Position numbers and translations under genes: made by a program. Source: Lepus europaeus (Eukaryota > Chordata > Mammalia > Lagomorpha > Leporidae). From it: a stretch of DNA of 64,000 nt. Under the pieces are notes generated by a model. It was not told the origin of the DNA. It did not search any database and saw only the letters and a list, made by a program, of their open reading frames with translations. The stretch spans positions 22,041,218 to 22,105,217 of the forward strand of contig NC_084850.1 in assembly GCF_033115175.1 (NCBI RefSeq). Direction: 5' to 3'. Below are positions 47,177 to 56,359 of this stretch, in pieces (position 1 is the stretch's first letter; every line of letters begins with the position of its first letter).

Positions 47177-47512
47177 TTGAGGTCGCCCTCAGACCCATTC
47201 TCTGCGGACCAGTTGGAGGTATAATTAAGTGTTTTCTGTCTGTTGTTGTCTTCGTCTTGAGTATTCTGACTGGCCAGTATCTGACCTGACTCTGTGGGAC
47301 CAGTGGGGGAGGCAGGCGTGCCCAGCAACCCCTGGCCCGTTACCCGGAGGACGCTCCGGGTTATGAGGGGAAACCCTCGGTCTGTTCCCCCGGAAGACGC
47401 ACTCGGGGTGGTCTGGAGGTGGGTCGGAGACCAAGTCTCCCTCCTTCCCGGGGAGGGCTGGTCAGGCAGCCGCTCCCAAAAATAGCGCAATAGCGTTCGA
47501 TTTGTCCTAGCC

Positions 47513-47737
47513 ATGTGGTTTGTCTTGTTTACTGTATGTGTCTGTGTATTGGCTATTCTTTTTGTTTGGGCTGAAATCTTTGCACCCATGGGTCAACAAA
47601 TAACCACCCCTTTAAGTCTCACTCTAGATCACTGGAAGGACGTTCGAGAACGCGCGCGCCACCTCTCAGTGGAGGTTAAAAGAAAACGATGGGCAAAATT
47701 CTGTTCCTCAGAGTGGCCGGCCTTCGAGGTCGGCTAG
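47513..47737 (+). pseudogene. gag: ERV gag matrix fragment with hydrophobic N-terminal extension
   Basis: From the internal methionine at 47588 the frame reads [19 protein letters not shown], a gammaretrovirus-type matrix start with the Met-Gly myristoylation signal. The same frame is open upstream to an ATG at 47513, adding about 25 mostly hydrophobic residues ([18 protein letters not shown]), in the place where glycosylated-Gag leaders occur in gammaretroviruses. The frame stops at a TAG (47735-47737) where a tryptophan codon is expected. After about 40 more bases of recognisable matrix text, most of matrix, p12 and the capsid N-terminus is deleted. Confidence 0.85.
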
Positions 47738-47759
47738 CCAAGGAACGGCACTTTTAACC

Positions 47760-48412
47760 TCGATATTATTTTACAGATTAAGGCGCGAGTCTTTCAGCCA
47801 GCCCACCTGGGATGATTGTCAGCAGCTTTTGCAGACCCTCCTCACTACTGAGGAAGAGCAGCGTGTCTACCTTGAGGCACGGAAAAACGTCCCTGGAGCA
47901 GATGGCCGACCGACCCTACTGCCAAACGAAATCGAGGAGGCGTTTCCCTCAACCCGTCCTGATTGGGACTACACCACCGTTACTGGTAGGGAGCGACTTC
48001 GTCTTTACCGCCAGATTCTCCTTGCGGGTCTCAGAGGGGCTGGAAAGCGCCCCACCAATTTGGCCAAGGTACGTGCAGTAGTGCAGGGGGCTGAGGAAAC
48101 GCCGGCAGGCTTCCTAAAAAGATTAATGGAAGCCTACCGTATGTACACCCCGTTTGACCCCTGGCAGAGGACCGGCAGGGAGATGTAATCATGTCCTTTA
48201 TAGGACAGTCAGCGCCGGACATCCGCAATAAATTGCAGCGGCTAGAGGGGCTTCAGGGGTATACCATGCAAGATTTAATGAAGGAGGCAGAAAGGATTTA
48301 CAACAAAAAGGATCCACAAGGAGCAGGAGAAAAGGGAAGACAAAAGAGATAAAAGACGTAATCAAGAGCTTAGTAGAGTTTTGGCCACCGTAGTGCAGGA
48401 TACAGAAAGGCT
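47760..48412 (+). pseudogene. gag: ERV gag capsid fragment (gammaretrovirus type)
   Basis: Capsid residues in an open frame at 47829-48188, including [20 protein letters not shown] and an NLAKV motif; the preceding 'WDDCQQLL' is just upstream. The major-homology-like region and C-terminal helices follow. The frame breaks at a TAA (48186-48188) and resumes shifted ([10 protein letters not shown] and on). Similarity ends at an LATVVQDTERL stretch near 48412, and no nucleocapsid zinc knuckle is present. Confidence 0.88.
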
Positions 48413-48461
48413 TCACCTCCTAATACTTTTACCTTAGTAGTTTGTATTTCAATATATAGGT

Positions 48462-48938
48462 TTGGAGGGGCCCACCAAATCTCCCATCGCAGGGGTGCGA
48501 CAAAAGCCAGGAAAGTCATTGCCAGATTTTGTAGCTAGGGTCGAACACAGTCTCCATCGTAAGTTGCTGGCTGGGGACCTTCAGGACCAGTTTGTTAAAA
48601 TGCTTGTTTGGGAAGGAATAAATGCTGATCATTGGGTGGCCTGCGCTGGCCTGAGGGAGGCTCATAAATCCCCAGAGGCAGTTAAAACTAAGGTGGAACT
48701 TTCAGGTGTGGTGGCAACCCCTAAAAGCCCAACACTGCCTCAAGGCACTGCGCCTCCAATTCCGCCCATGTGGCCACCCCTTTTTGGTTATTCCCCTCCC
48801 TTGAATCACCCGCCGCCATCTTGTAAACAGCGTGCCTACCCAACCTCACAGCCAGTCCTACTAGGCCCCGACGTGCACAGTCTTCCCTGTAAATGGGGGA
48901 CCACGGCCTTTCTCTGCACTCTCTTCCAGTCAGTGTAG
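48462..48938 (+). pseudogene. gag: ERV gag capsid fragment (betaretrovirus type)
   Basis: An open frame of 158 codons without a natural ATG. GVRQKPGKSLPDFVARVEHS matches the major homology region of retroviral capsids, and KMLVWEGINADHWVACAGLR follows as in betaretroviruses. After about 48720 it becomes proline-rich and loses similarity; no zinc knuckles are seen. Being in frame, this piece shows a different lineage from the capsid fragment just upstream. Confidence 0.8.
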
Positions 48939-48939
48939 C

Positions 48940-50000
48940 CTGTTGCACCCTTGCAGACCACAGCCAGATACTCTAGGGGAGACTAGTCCTTGGGCTGCTT
49001 TTTTCCTCTCCATTTACAATTCAATGCTGTCCTCACTAGGAAGAAAAAATGCCTTTGGCTACCACTGGCCTTACCTAAAGGAACAAAAACCTTCATCCAT
49101 TAACCCTTTCCAACCTAATGAGTCTTTATTTGCAGTTAATGAAACTTTTTCTCCAGCACTACGGAAGCCTCTCATTCCCTGCCGCTTTGTTTCAGATGTG
49201 TTTCCCTGTCCTAAGCAACGGGCTTCTATGCTGATGACCAGCTCTTTTCTGTGCTGCTGTAGTTAACTTATCTAAGAGTTTGCACGTGTCTTGAAGGTTT
49301 CGTGTTTTATTGGATTTGTCTGTCTTTAATGTTTGAGTGATTACCTAACTCTGATCAGATCTACCCCACAGCTTTGGTTATACGTACTAGTTTTTGGCTG
49401 AGCGGTTGGACTCTCTAACAGTTTAAATTCTCAAATGGAGTCTAACAACTTTGGGACTTCCAGTAGGATCCCTGGAACTCTCAAAGGATGGGACTCTACA
49501 TTTGTTAAAGTAACAACTGTTTGAGTCAATTCAAATTATGCAAAGTATATTAAAATGTTGTAAATGATGTCGGACCTATGTTGTATTCATGTTTTTGCTT
49601 TCCAGCTAAGGTGGTCTTATAAGTTTTTATGCTTTAAACTTGTTTCCTTTACAAATCTGCTTTTGCAAAAACTATAGTGTCTCTTTTTAACAGTGTCTGC
49701 TTAATGGGTTACTCTGCCATTTCTAAAGTTAGGTCATGTAAGCTCTTTTTAGCTCTGTTAAGTAGTTCTAAGTCATGTAATCATTTTGTATACTATTATG
49801 TTCAAGGTATTTATTCAATAACAAAAAACATAAAATTCATGTTCTGTCAAGGTAATCTATTGTGTACTCTACTGTCTCTGTTAAGTTCAAATTGATGAAA
49901 AGCATTGCTAAATACCTTTATGATTAGATCTGCTCTAAAAGTGTTAAGATCATCCTGTCTAATAAAGGGTTATCATTTCAGGATTCTAACCAGATACTCT
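48940..50000 (+). other. Unassigned AT-rich segment within the provirus
   Basis: Between the capsid and integrase pieces there is about 1 kb with no protease or reverse transcriptase motif that I can see. From about 49270 it is AT-rich and unlike viral coding sequence. It could be a captured cellular sequence, a non-coding retroviral leader or heavily decayed pol. Confidence 0.4.
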
Positions 50001-50155
50001 AAGTTCTCTTGGCACCTTTAACAAACTTTCTAAAAATCAAAGTTCTAAATTCTCTAAACTTTTGGTATCTTCAAAAGGGCCCCTGGAGATATCAAAAGAT
50101 ATACAGAGATAATAACCAATTGGGATGTTTAAAAGTACTGCCAAGATGTAAAATA

Positions 50156-50500
50156 ATTCAACACTCTACTAAAATTCCTCACAACCCACAGAAACAGGCT
50201 ATGGTGGAAAAAAAACCATCAATGCCTCAAAAAACAGTTATTAAAACAAAAAGGGGGAGTGGCTACCCCCCATCTACAGTTACATAAGGCCTTGTTCACC
50301 ATCAATATTTTAAATTTTTTGAAAGGGTCAAGGGAGTCAAGGTTCCAAAAACATTGGGGACATTTATCCCCTAAACCTCAGATGCTCGTTAGATGGAGAG
50401 ACCCTCTCACTCGACTCTGGAGAGGGCCTGACCCGCTGATTCAGTTGGGAAGAGGATTTGGCTGTGTGTTCCCCATAGGGGAGTTGACTCCAATTTAAAT
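50156..50500 (+). pseudogene. pol: ERV integrase C-terminal fragment (betaretrovirus type)
   Basis: HSTKIPHNPQKQAMVE matches the end of the integrase catalytic core with its conserved glutamate. In the next frame (50259-50498) HKALFTINILNFLKG and then WRDPLTRLWRGPDPLIQLGR match the C-terminal DNA-binding domain of betaretroviral integrases. A frameshift near 50265 separates the two. The zinc-binding HHCC domain and the first two catalytic residues are missing. Confidence 0.82.
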
Positions 50501-50990
50501 ACCAGCCAGAAATATCAGGCCTATGCCCGATGCAAGTAACAACCCACCCAGGGAGCAGTTTGCCCCTGAGGGAGATCCCCTTGTCTTTCCTCTTCCAGAA
50601 ATGGATGGAGATCGAAATCGAAAGGCAGGCGATGATGTGGACACTACTCTTTGCTGTGATCCTGAAGTGCCCAGCCCAGTGACGGGGGATTCGATGACCC
50701 AAACGAGATCATCAAAACACTTCAGGAGGACCTGAAAAAGATGAAGAAAACTCCAAGAAAGCCCCTTTTGGACGAGCCTTAATGGACTCTTTCCCTACCT
50801 CTGCTCTCTTCTTGGACTGCTTCTTGCCCTGCTTTTAATCCTTGCTATTGGCCCATGCATAATAGGCTTATACAGTTTATACAACAGCGCATAGAGGCAA
50901 CTAGGGTAAGACAGGTTGAGGTTCATTACCAGAGGCTGCTAGCCACAGAGGGCTACGATCCCCTGAACTGGGGAAGCACCCCCGGTGCTC
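50501..50990 (+). pseudogene. env: ERV env remnant: leader and transmembrane tail
   Basis: The text after the integrase end (50521-50740) may include an Env signal-peptide region. It then jumps directly to a hydrophobic segment and an Env cytoplasmic tail (50800-50960, with IQQRIEATRVRQVEVHYQRL). Almost all of the surface subunit and fusion machinery is deleted, and frameshifts separate the pieces, so no Env protein can be made. Confidence 0.7.
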
Positions 50991-50999
50991 TCCACATTG

Positions 51000-51046
51000 C
51001 CAATGACGGGTAAGATTCCGGATAGACCGGAACAACCTAAGACAGG
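51000..51046 (+). promoter_or_regulatory. CTE-like RNA export motif, copy 1
   Basis: CCAATGACGGGTAAG, then CAACCTAAGACAGG, with TTCCGG/CCGGAA forming a perfect 6-bp stem between them. The paired words match the NXF1(TAP)-binding internal loops of the MPMV/SRV constitutive transport element, which also lies between env and the 3' LTR. Confidence 0.8.
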
Positions 51047-51095
51047 CGGTGGAGAAAGCTCACCACGCCCCCATAATTACAAGTCACGCGACACC

Positions 51096-51141
51096 CCAAG
51101 ACGGGTAAAGCACCCAGCGTCCTGCACCAACCTAAGACAGG
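51096..51141 (+). promoter_or_regulatory. CTE-like RNA export motif, copy 2
   Basis: CCAAGACGGGTAAAG and CCAACCTAAGACAGGG. The inner stem is weaker. It has the variant lacking the T, as in the second half of the MPMV element. Confidence 0.78.
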
Positions 51142-51166
51142 GCTCATGGCCAAGCTGCCTGGGTTA

Positions 51167-51213
51167 CCAATGACGGGTAAGGGCAAGGACGGCTGGGGGC
51201 AACCTAAGACAGG
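51167..51213 (+). promoter_or_regulatory. CTE-like RNA export motif, copy 3
   Basis: CCAATGACGGGTAAG and CAACCTAAGACAGG again. The MPMV element has two such units; a third is unusual. Confidence 0.75.
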
Positions 51214-51226
51214 GATCGCGTGCTAA

Positions 51227-51243
51227 AACAAAAAGGGGGAATC
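51227..51243 (+). other. Polypurine tract of the inner betaretrovirus-type element
   Basis: AAAACAAAAAGGGGGAATC, mostly purine, directly before the inner LTR. It primes plus-strand synthesis in retroviruses. Confidence 0.75.
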
Positions 51244-51715
51244 TGTGGGGCATGAGCACGGCCATAGCATGGCCAGGCCAGGCCCGGGGGCTCCGCATGT
51301 GCAGCTGCCCCCGGGTGCCCCCGCCCGAGCTGGAGCCAAGTAAGATGGCGCCCAGAGGAAGTAAGATGGGCGGAATCCAAAGTTGTTTACCACTAAAACT
51401 AACTGGCTGCGCAACATCAGGGGAGGTAACAAAACTAGTAACAAGTGTATAGACATAGGGCTAGTCCTATAGAAATCCCCCCCCCCAAGGTGTTTTTTAA
51501 GTAATTGGTTGGTCCTTAGCCCTGCCCCAATGACTCTGCAGTTTTGTGTTATAAAAGGTACTATTATGCAGAAGGTGACTGAGTCCTTGCTAGACTTGAC
51601 TCCCCGCTGCGTCTGATTGTCTCCGGGACCAGGAGGCTGGGGAACGGGCGAGCGGCGCGCACTTACCTTTCCTCGGACCCAGTCCATCCTTGTACGGGTG
51701 GACTAAGACCCAACA
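51244..51715 (+). repeat. Inner LTR (betaretrovirus type)
   Basis: A 472-bp LTR beginning TGTGGGG and ending CCCAACA, with a TATA box TATAAAAG at 51550-51557. Polypurine tract and CTE-like motifs upstream say 3' LTR, but TCTGGCGCC directly after it (51716-51724) is what follows a 5' LTR (start of a Lys primer site). No partner LTR exists in the block. Confidence 0.8.
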
Positions 51716-51724
51716 TCTGGCGCC

Positions 51725-52264
51725 TTGACCAAATTAGCGTTGGAGACTGGCGTTAAAGACTGGGTCCAACTCCTCCCTATGGTGTTGTTCCGGGTCCGAA
51801 ACACGCCCTCTCATTGCGGACTGACACCATGCGAGGTCCTTTGTGGAGGGCCCCCACCAATAGCAGGCTTGCTTGACCTTGCCAGTGACTCCGTTGCCGA
51901 TGCCCCTAGGTTACAGGCCCGGTTGAGAGCGCTCCAGATCATCCAGAACCAGGTCTGGAAACCTCTTGCAGCAGCCTACCAGCCCAAGACGACAACCATC
52001 CCACATCCTTTCCAAATCGGTGATGCCGTGTATGTCCGAAGGCACCAATCTAAGACTCTAGAGCCCCGGTGGAAAGGCCCCTTCACTGTGCTGTTGACAA
52101 CTCCCACCGCTGTCAAGGTCGATGGAATCGCTGCTTGGGTCCACGCCTCACACGTGAAGCGAGCACCACCCCCCCAGGGCCCCGAGGATCCGGATAGACC
52201 AGCCAAATGGAAGCTCCAGCGCACTCAGAACCCGCTCAAGCTAAGACTTTCAAAAACTGTTTAA
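51725..52264 (+). pseudogene. pol: ERV integrase C-terminal fragment (gammaretrovirus type)
   Basis: An open frame of about 179 codons starting inside integrase ([20 protein letters not shown], then [20 protein letters not shown]) and running through the C-terminal domain ([20 protein letters not shown]) to a natural stop at 52262-52264. The catalytic residues are upstream of the junction and are missing, so it is inactive although this part is undamaged. Confidence 0.9.
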
Positions 52265-52735
52265 TATTTGTGATGTTCCTGGCCTTTCCCCATTGTTTTT
52301 CCAATCCCCATGCTCCACAATTGTTAACGTGGGAAGTAATTTCCCCCACAGGACGGGTGGCCTGGTCTGTTAGTGGTTACATACCCCCAGGGCATGGTGG
52401 CCCACCTTATACCCGAACGTATGTCAACTGGTTACTGGGTTAGATACCTGGGATGTACCTGACCAAAATAATTTGACAAAAATCCCTAAAAATAGTCTTA
52501 ACTATTGGGGCGTGTATGGCTCCCAGTCCCCAGTCAGTGGGACTCAACCCAGTCCAGCAAGAACAGAGTTCCCTCCCTCCAGTGAGGCAGGCTCTCCCCA
52601 GACCACCCCTCTTGCCAGCCACCCTTTCGCCTAGCTTGGCAAGTTTAACTCCAAACCCGGGTGCTGACTCAACAGTACCAGTGTCAAGCTTCAAAGATCT
52701 CCGAGGTCCAATAGATTTTAGGATTAAAATCTGTG
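52207..52735 (+). pseudogene. env: ERV env N-terminal fragment (gammaretrovirus type)
   Basis: The ATG at 52207 lies inside the pol end (58-bp overlap), a gammaretrovirus hallmark. The frame encodes a signal peptide and the surface-subunit N-terminus (NPHAPQLLTWEVISPTGRVA), then ends at a TAG (52441-52443). Proline-rich text continues to about 52730 in broken frames. The receptor-binding core, fusion peptide and transmembrane subunit are deleted. Confidence 0.85.
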
Positions 52736-52754
52736 CAAAGAGAAAAGGAGGGAA
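52736..52754 (+). other. Polypurine tract before the 3' LTR
   Basis: Purine run with AGAAAAGGAGGGAA directly upstream of the 3' LTR. Confidence 0.85.
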
Positions 52755-53318
52755 TGAAGGACCCTTATGGGGGAGAGGGACAGGAAACTAGGCCTGGGCA
52801 AATATCAGGGGCTTCTTAAGAGGTTAGATGCCCCAGAGCAAAACTGCCCCTCCCCTCCAGGAAACCTCTGGGCGCGCCCCAGAGCAGAGCTGCCCCTCCC
52901 TTCGGAGGGTCTCTAGGCGCACACTTATGATGTCACTGCGACCGGCCAATCCTGTAACACCTTAGCACTCTCCCTCAGCATTCTCCGGTATGCTAATTGT
53001 CCCTCCGAACCAACCAATCCCGTGCCACCTCTGCATTTTATACCAGCACTCTCCACCAGCATTCTTCGCCAGCATTCTCCCATATGCTAACGGTCCCTCT
53101 GAACTGACCAATCCTATGCATGCATTAGGAATATGCTAATTCGTTGCCTATATAACCTGTGTAAAACTGCCGCTCAGGGCTCCTCACTGCCTGAGGTGGG
53201 GGGCCCGTTTGCGCAAACGTACAATAAATACCTCATGCTTTTTGCATCAGCTGGTTTGGAGTCTGGATTTCTGGGCGTCCTCTCGAGCAAGTGGGCATCT
53301 CTTCTGAGAGGTCCAACA
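52755..53318 (+). repeat. 3' LTR of the endogenous retrovirus
   Basis: 564 bp, same length as the 5' LTR and with no difference found by eye, including U3 repeats and AATAAA at 53223-53228. Followed by the GGGT duplication (53319-53322). Confidence 0.93.
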
Positions 53319-53507
53319 GGGTTAGGAATCTGACATATCTTTTGAAGAGATGCAATTCAACCCAGTATAGCAAGCTAGAGAAATAATGCAGGCACTGGCT
53401 GCCGTCCTAAACTATGGTGCTCATCTTGCCTTCTCTTTTAGTACAGGGCGCCAACCGTATGTGCTGTTTCCTCCTGTTGCCCTCCAGGTCCCATATCCAG
53501 CTGACAC

Positions 53508-54146
53508 CATGCGTTCTGGGGGCCTGAAAGCTCTGGCAGCCTACAGGGACTCAGTGATTCGCTGGTGGACGAAAGCTACGTCAAGGAACACGCTCCATCA
53601 CCAGCAGAAGCAGTGGTATTTGAGCAACTGTGGCCCACTGCCTGCTGACGCTGTCATGCTGTTCATTGGTATAATTGCATCAGCTCTTAGGAGAGGAAAA
53701 GGCCAGCCTGCCACGAGTGAAGAGAACTTTGGGCAAGTGTGGAAGACACCACACGACAGGCAGTTACCGGTGGAAAGATGATGACAACATTGATCTTGGA
53801 TCTCAGGAGGAGCAGGATAGGGAGGAAGTGAAGAGGCTAAGGGAAGAATGCCTGGTACAGTAGGAGTCAAGGAAGGCCAACCCCCCCTGCACTTGTAGCC
53901 AAATCTTCCCTCTTACCAGTGTGAAACCTCAGGACGATGAGCCAGAGGGTGCATCAGAGATATTCAAGGCAATAACTTGGTCTGGGGCTCTTCTAAGTGA
54001 GTTCTGGTGGGCTATGGAATTAAGACACTTCCAGTACCGTGGGTGGTTGCGGACGATCACGATGGAACAGATGGCTGGAGGAACAGGTCACTGCTCCTGA
54101 GGACCACGTGCAGTCCCAGGGCATGGCTGCTTTCAACAAGACCTGA
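53508..54146 (+). pseudogene. EEF1B2-like processed pseudogene
   Basis: A decayed, intronless copy of the mRNA for translation elongation factor 1-beta, the nucleotide-exchange factor of eEF1A. The ATG is at 53508. In changing frames I recognise [16 protein letters not shown], then the acidic [20 protein letters not shown] with [10 protein letters not shown], then a region equivalent to the C-terminal exchange domain, ending 'gctttcaacaagacctga' at 54146 (the AFNK-end of the family). A stop follows LVQ at 53861, and at least two frameshifts lie before 53675 and after 53940. A 3'-UTR-like tail ('ggatcattgcacttaagtaa') and an A-rich end near 54185-54210 support retrotransposition. EEF1B2 fits better than EEF1D because no long leucine-zipper region is seen. 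Confidence 0.85.
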
Positions 54147-54338
54147 AATCCATTTTGGATCATTGCACTTAAGTAAAAGCTTCAAAGAGAAAAACTAAAA
54201 TAGAATACAAGAGAATGATCAGGGAAGCTCTCACTCATGAGATGCCTTCGAATAGAGGAGATGAATTCATGAAGGAATAATACATGTGGATATCAAAGCA
54301 CACAGATGATAAAAACCCAGTAATATTAATAATAACTC

Positions 54339-54664
54339 GGGGCTGGTGCTGTGGCACAGTAGGTTAATTCTCTGCCTGCAGTGCCGGCAACCCATACAGA
54401 CACTGGTTCTAGTCCTGGCTGTTCCACTTCCAATCCAGCTCTCTGCTGTGACCTGGGAAAGCAGTAGAAGGTGGTCCAAGTCCTTGGGCACCTGCACCCA
54501 CATGGGAGACCTGGAAGAAGCTCCTGGCACAGATCCGACTATTGCGGCCACTTGGGGAGTGAATCAGTGGATGGAAGACTTTTCTCTCTGCCTCCCTGCC
54601 TCTCCCTCTCACTGTCTGTAAATCCACCTCTCACATAAATAAAAATAAAATCTTTTAAAAAAAC
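54339..54664 (+). repeat. Older-class C-repeat SINE
   Basis: Head 'ggggctggtgctgtggcaca', full body, and tail 'acataaataaaaataaaatc'. Confidence 0.9.
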
Positions 54665-54672
54665 TAACATTC

Positions 54673-55017
54673 AGCCGGCGCCGTGGCTCAACAGGCTAAT
54701 CCTCCACCTTGTGGCGCCGGCACACCGGATTCTAGTTCCGGTCGGGGCACCGATCCTGTCCCGGTTGTTGCCCCTCTTCTAGGCCGGCTCTCTGCTGTGG
54801 CCCGGGAGTGCAGTGGAGGATGGCCCAAGTGCTTGGGCCCTGCACCCCATGGGAGACCAAGAGAAGCGCCTGGCTCCTGCCTTCGGATTAGCACGGTGCG
54901 CCGGCCGCAGTGCGCCAGCCTTGGCGGCCATTGGAGGGTGAACCAACGGCAAAGGAAGACCTTTCTCTCTGTCTCTCTCTCTCTCACTGTCCACTCTGCC
55001 TGTCAAAAATAAAAAAA
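54673..55017 (+). repeat. Young C-repeat SINE
   Basis: Head 'agccggcgccgtggctcaac', body with a duplicated 'gcgcc(g/a)gcc' patch near 54900-54920, and end 'ctctgcctgtcaaaaata'. AACATTC on both sides is the short target duplication. It landed at the tail of the preceding SINE. Confidence 0.9.
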
Positions 55018-55069
55018 AAAACATTCATTGATCCCTCTCTGTGTTTTGGACAATGCAATAATATATGCT

Positions 55070-55245
55070 TTTACATGCATTATCTGATTTTTTCACATTC
55101 ATACTAGGAAGTACTGTTCGATATGATGAATTTATTATTTTTATTTTAGAGAGGAAGAAAACTGGAGCTCAGACAGGTTAAATAATTTCTCCAAGTTTGC
55201 ACACCTAGTAAGCCAAGAAACAAGTCCACATTCTTCCGTCTGCAG
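55070..55245 (+). repeat. MIR SINE
   Basis: 'gcattatctgattttttcac', 'gaggaagaaaactggagctc' and 'ctccaagtttgcacacctag' follow MIR order. Confidence 0.65.
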
Positions 55246-55249
55246 AACC

Positions 55250-55995
55250 TAAGGACTAGAATAACTGATAGAAAAAGTTCCTATGTGATAAATTTTAAAA
55301 GCACTCATTGTTAGTAGTAACCAATGCAAACTAAAATAACCACCAGTTGTTTTTCAAATTTTAGCTTTACGATGCTTTAAAAGATTGTGAATAAGGATAC
55401 ATAGTATAATAACTGCATTTTTACATGCTATTCTAGAATAAACTAATCTCTGACCGAAAAATGTTGGAACAGTGGTTGCTTCGTGGGAGGGTAAGCATGT
55501 CCCAACTGTAAAGGGGTGTGGAAGAACGTTTAGCACTGATGAAAATGCTTTAGATCTTGATGGGTTTGGGCTATGTGGACTGGGTGCCTACATCAAAACT
55601 CATAAAAGGGTATGATGTATGCATTTCACTATGTTCATTTTACTTAAAATCAAGCCCAAATATTGAACTCCAGCCAATTATAAGCATGCTGAAGCACTAA
55701 GGTATAAAGTGAACTGATGCTGCAACTTATTTGAAATGCATCAAAAAAATAAAGTGAACTAGTAGATGGAGAGTCGAATGGATAGATGGGTAGATACATG
55801 CTAGAACCAATACAGCAAGCTGCTAACAACTGTAGGACCTAGGTGGTAGGAGTGCAGGTGTTCACTGCACAATCCTTGCGGCTTTTATAATGTGTTAGGA
55901 GAAAACTGATCAGCGGAGGGAATAATACAGTAATAATGACTAATATTCATAAAATGCTTATTATGTACTGGGCATTTTGATATGCTTTATTTTTA
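55250..55995. other. Unique sequence, nothing recognised
   Basis: AT-rich DNA with no gene or clear repeat. Confidence 0.5.
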
Positions 55996-56000
55996 TCATT

Positions 56001-56325
56001 TTTAAAGATTTATTTATTTGAAAGGAGGAATGATAGAGAAAGAGAGAGAGGGAGAGAGAGAGCGCTTCCGTCCTCTGGTTCACTGCCCAAATGGCTGCAA
56101 CAGCTGGGGCTGGGCCAGGACAAAGCCAGGAGCAAAGAATTCCATCTGGGTCTCACACATGAGTGTCAGGGGCCTAAGCACTTGGACCATCTTCTCCTAC
56201 CTTCCCAGCAGGCACCTTCGCAGGAAGCTGTGTTGGAAATAGGGCAGCCAGAACTTGAAGCAGCACCCCAGTATGCAATGCTGAACTTGCAAGTCTTGCT
56301 CAACCACTGCACCACAAAGCCAGCT
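56001..56325 (-). repeat. Older-class C-repeat SINE
   Basis: Minus copy, tail 'aaagatttatttatttgaaa' at the left and head 'caccacaaagccagctcc' at the right. Confidence 0.87.
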
Positions 56326-56359
56326 CCTGTACTGGAGCTTTTCATGTGTTATATCTTTT

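Larger units (their letters stand above)
48440..51724 (+). mobile_element. Betaretrovirus-type block inside the gammaretrovirus-type provirus
   Basis: A foreign segment replaces the gag end, protease, reverse transcriptase and most of integrase of the outer element. In order it holds a betaretrovirus-type capsid piece, an unassigned AT-rich part, integrase C-terminus, Env leader and Env cytoplasmic tail, three CTE-like motifs, a polypurine tract and an LTR followed by nine bases that look like the start of a primer site. It is itself deleted and frameshifted. It resembles MPMV-like retroviruses; rabbit RERV-H is a plausible relative, but I did not compare sequences. Confidence 0.8.
46593..53318 (+). 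mobile_element. Endogenous retrovirus, chimeric and defective, with intact LTR pair
   Basis: A 6,726-bp provirus: LTR 46593-47156, primer site 47159-47176, gammaretrovirus-type gag fragments 47513-48412, betaretrovirus-type block about 48440-51724, gammaretrovirus-type integrase and Env start 51725-52735, polypurine tract, LTR 52755-53318. Both LTRs are 564 bp and I found no difference between them by eye. The flanks carry a perfect GGGT duplication. Protease and reverse transcriptase are absent, and gag and env are broken, so the element could only have been mobilised by proteins from another retrovirus. The betaretrovirus-type block must already have been inside the mobile copy, unless later gene conversion made the LTRs identical. 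Confidence 0.93.
46216..53372. repeat. Old interspersed repeat split by the endogenous retrovirus
   Basis: 46216-46592 ('acagctgctgtaacaggatc', 'aactgggtagtttaaaacaa', 'gtcattggatttagggccta') continues at 53319 with 'gggttaggaatctgacatat' and 'gatgcaattcaacccag'. This joins into a common old mammalian repeat whose family I cannot name with confidence. The retrovirus at 46593-53318 lies exactly between the halves. Confidence 0.65.

Noticed and set aside
46593..53318. The provirus as an intact, replication-competent virus or as the rabbit lentivirus RELIK
   Set aside because: Protease and reverse transcriptase are absent and gag and env are truncated and stopped. Gag and integrase similarities are gamma- and betaretroviral, not lentiviral.
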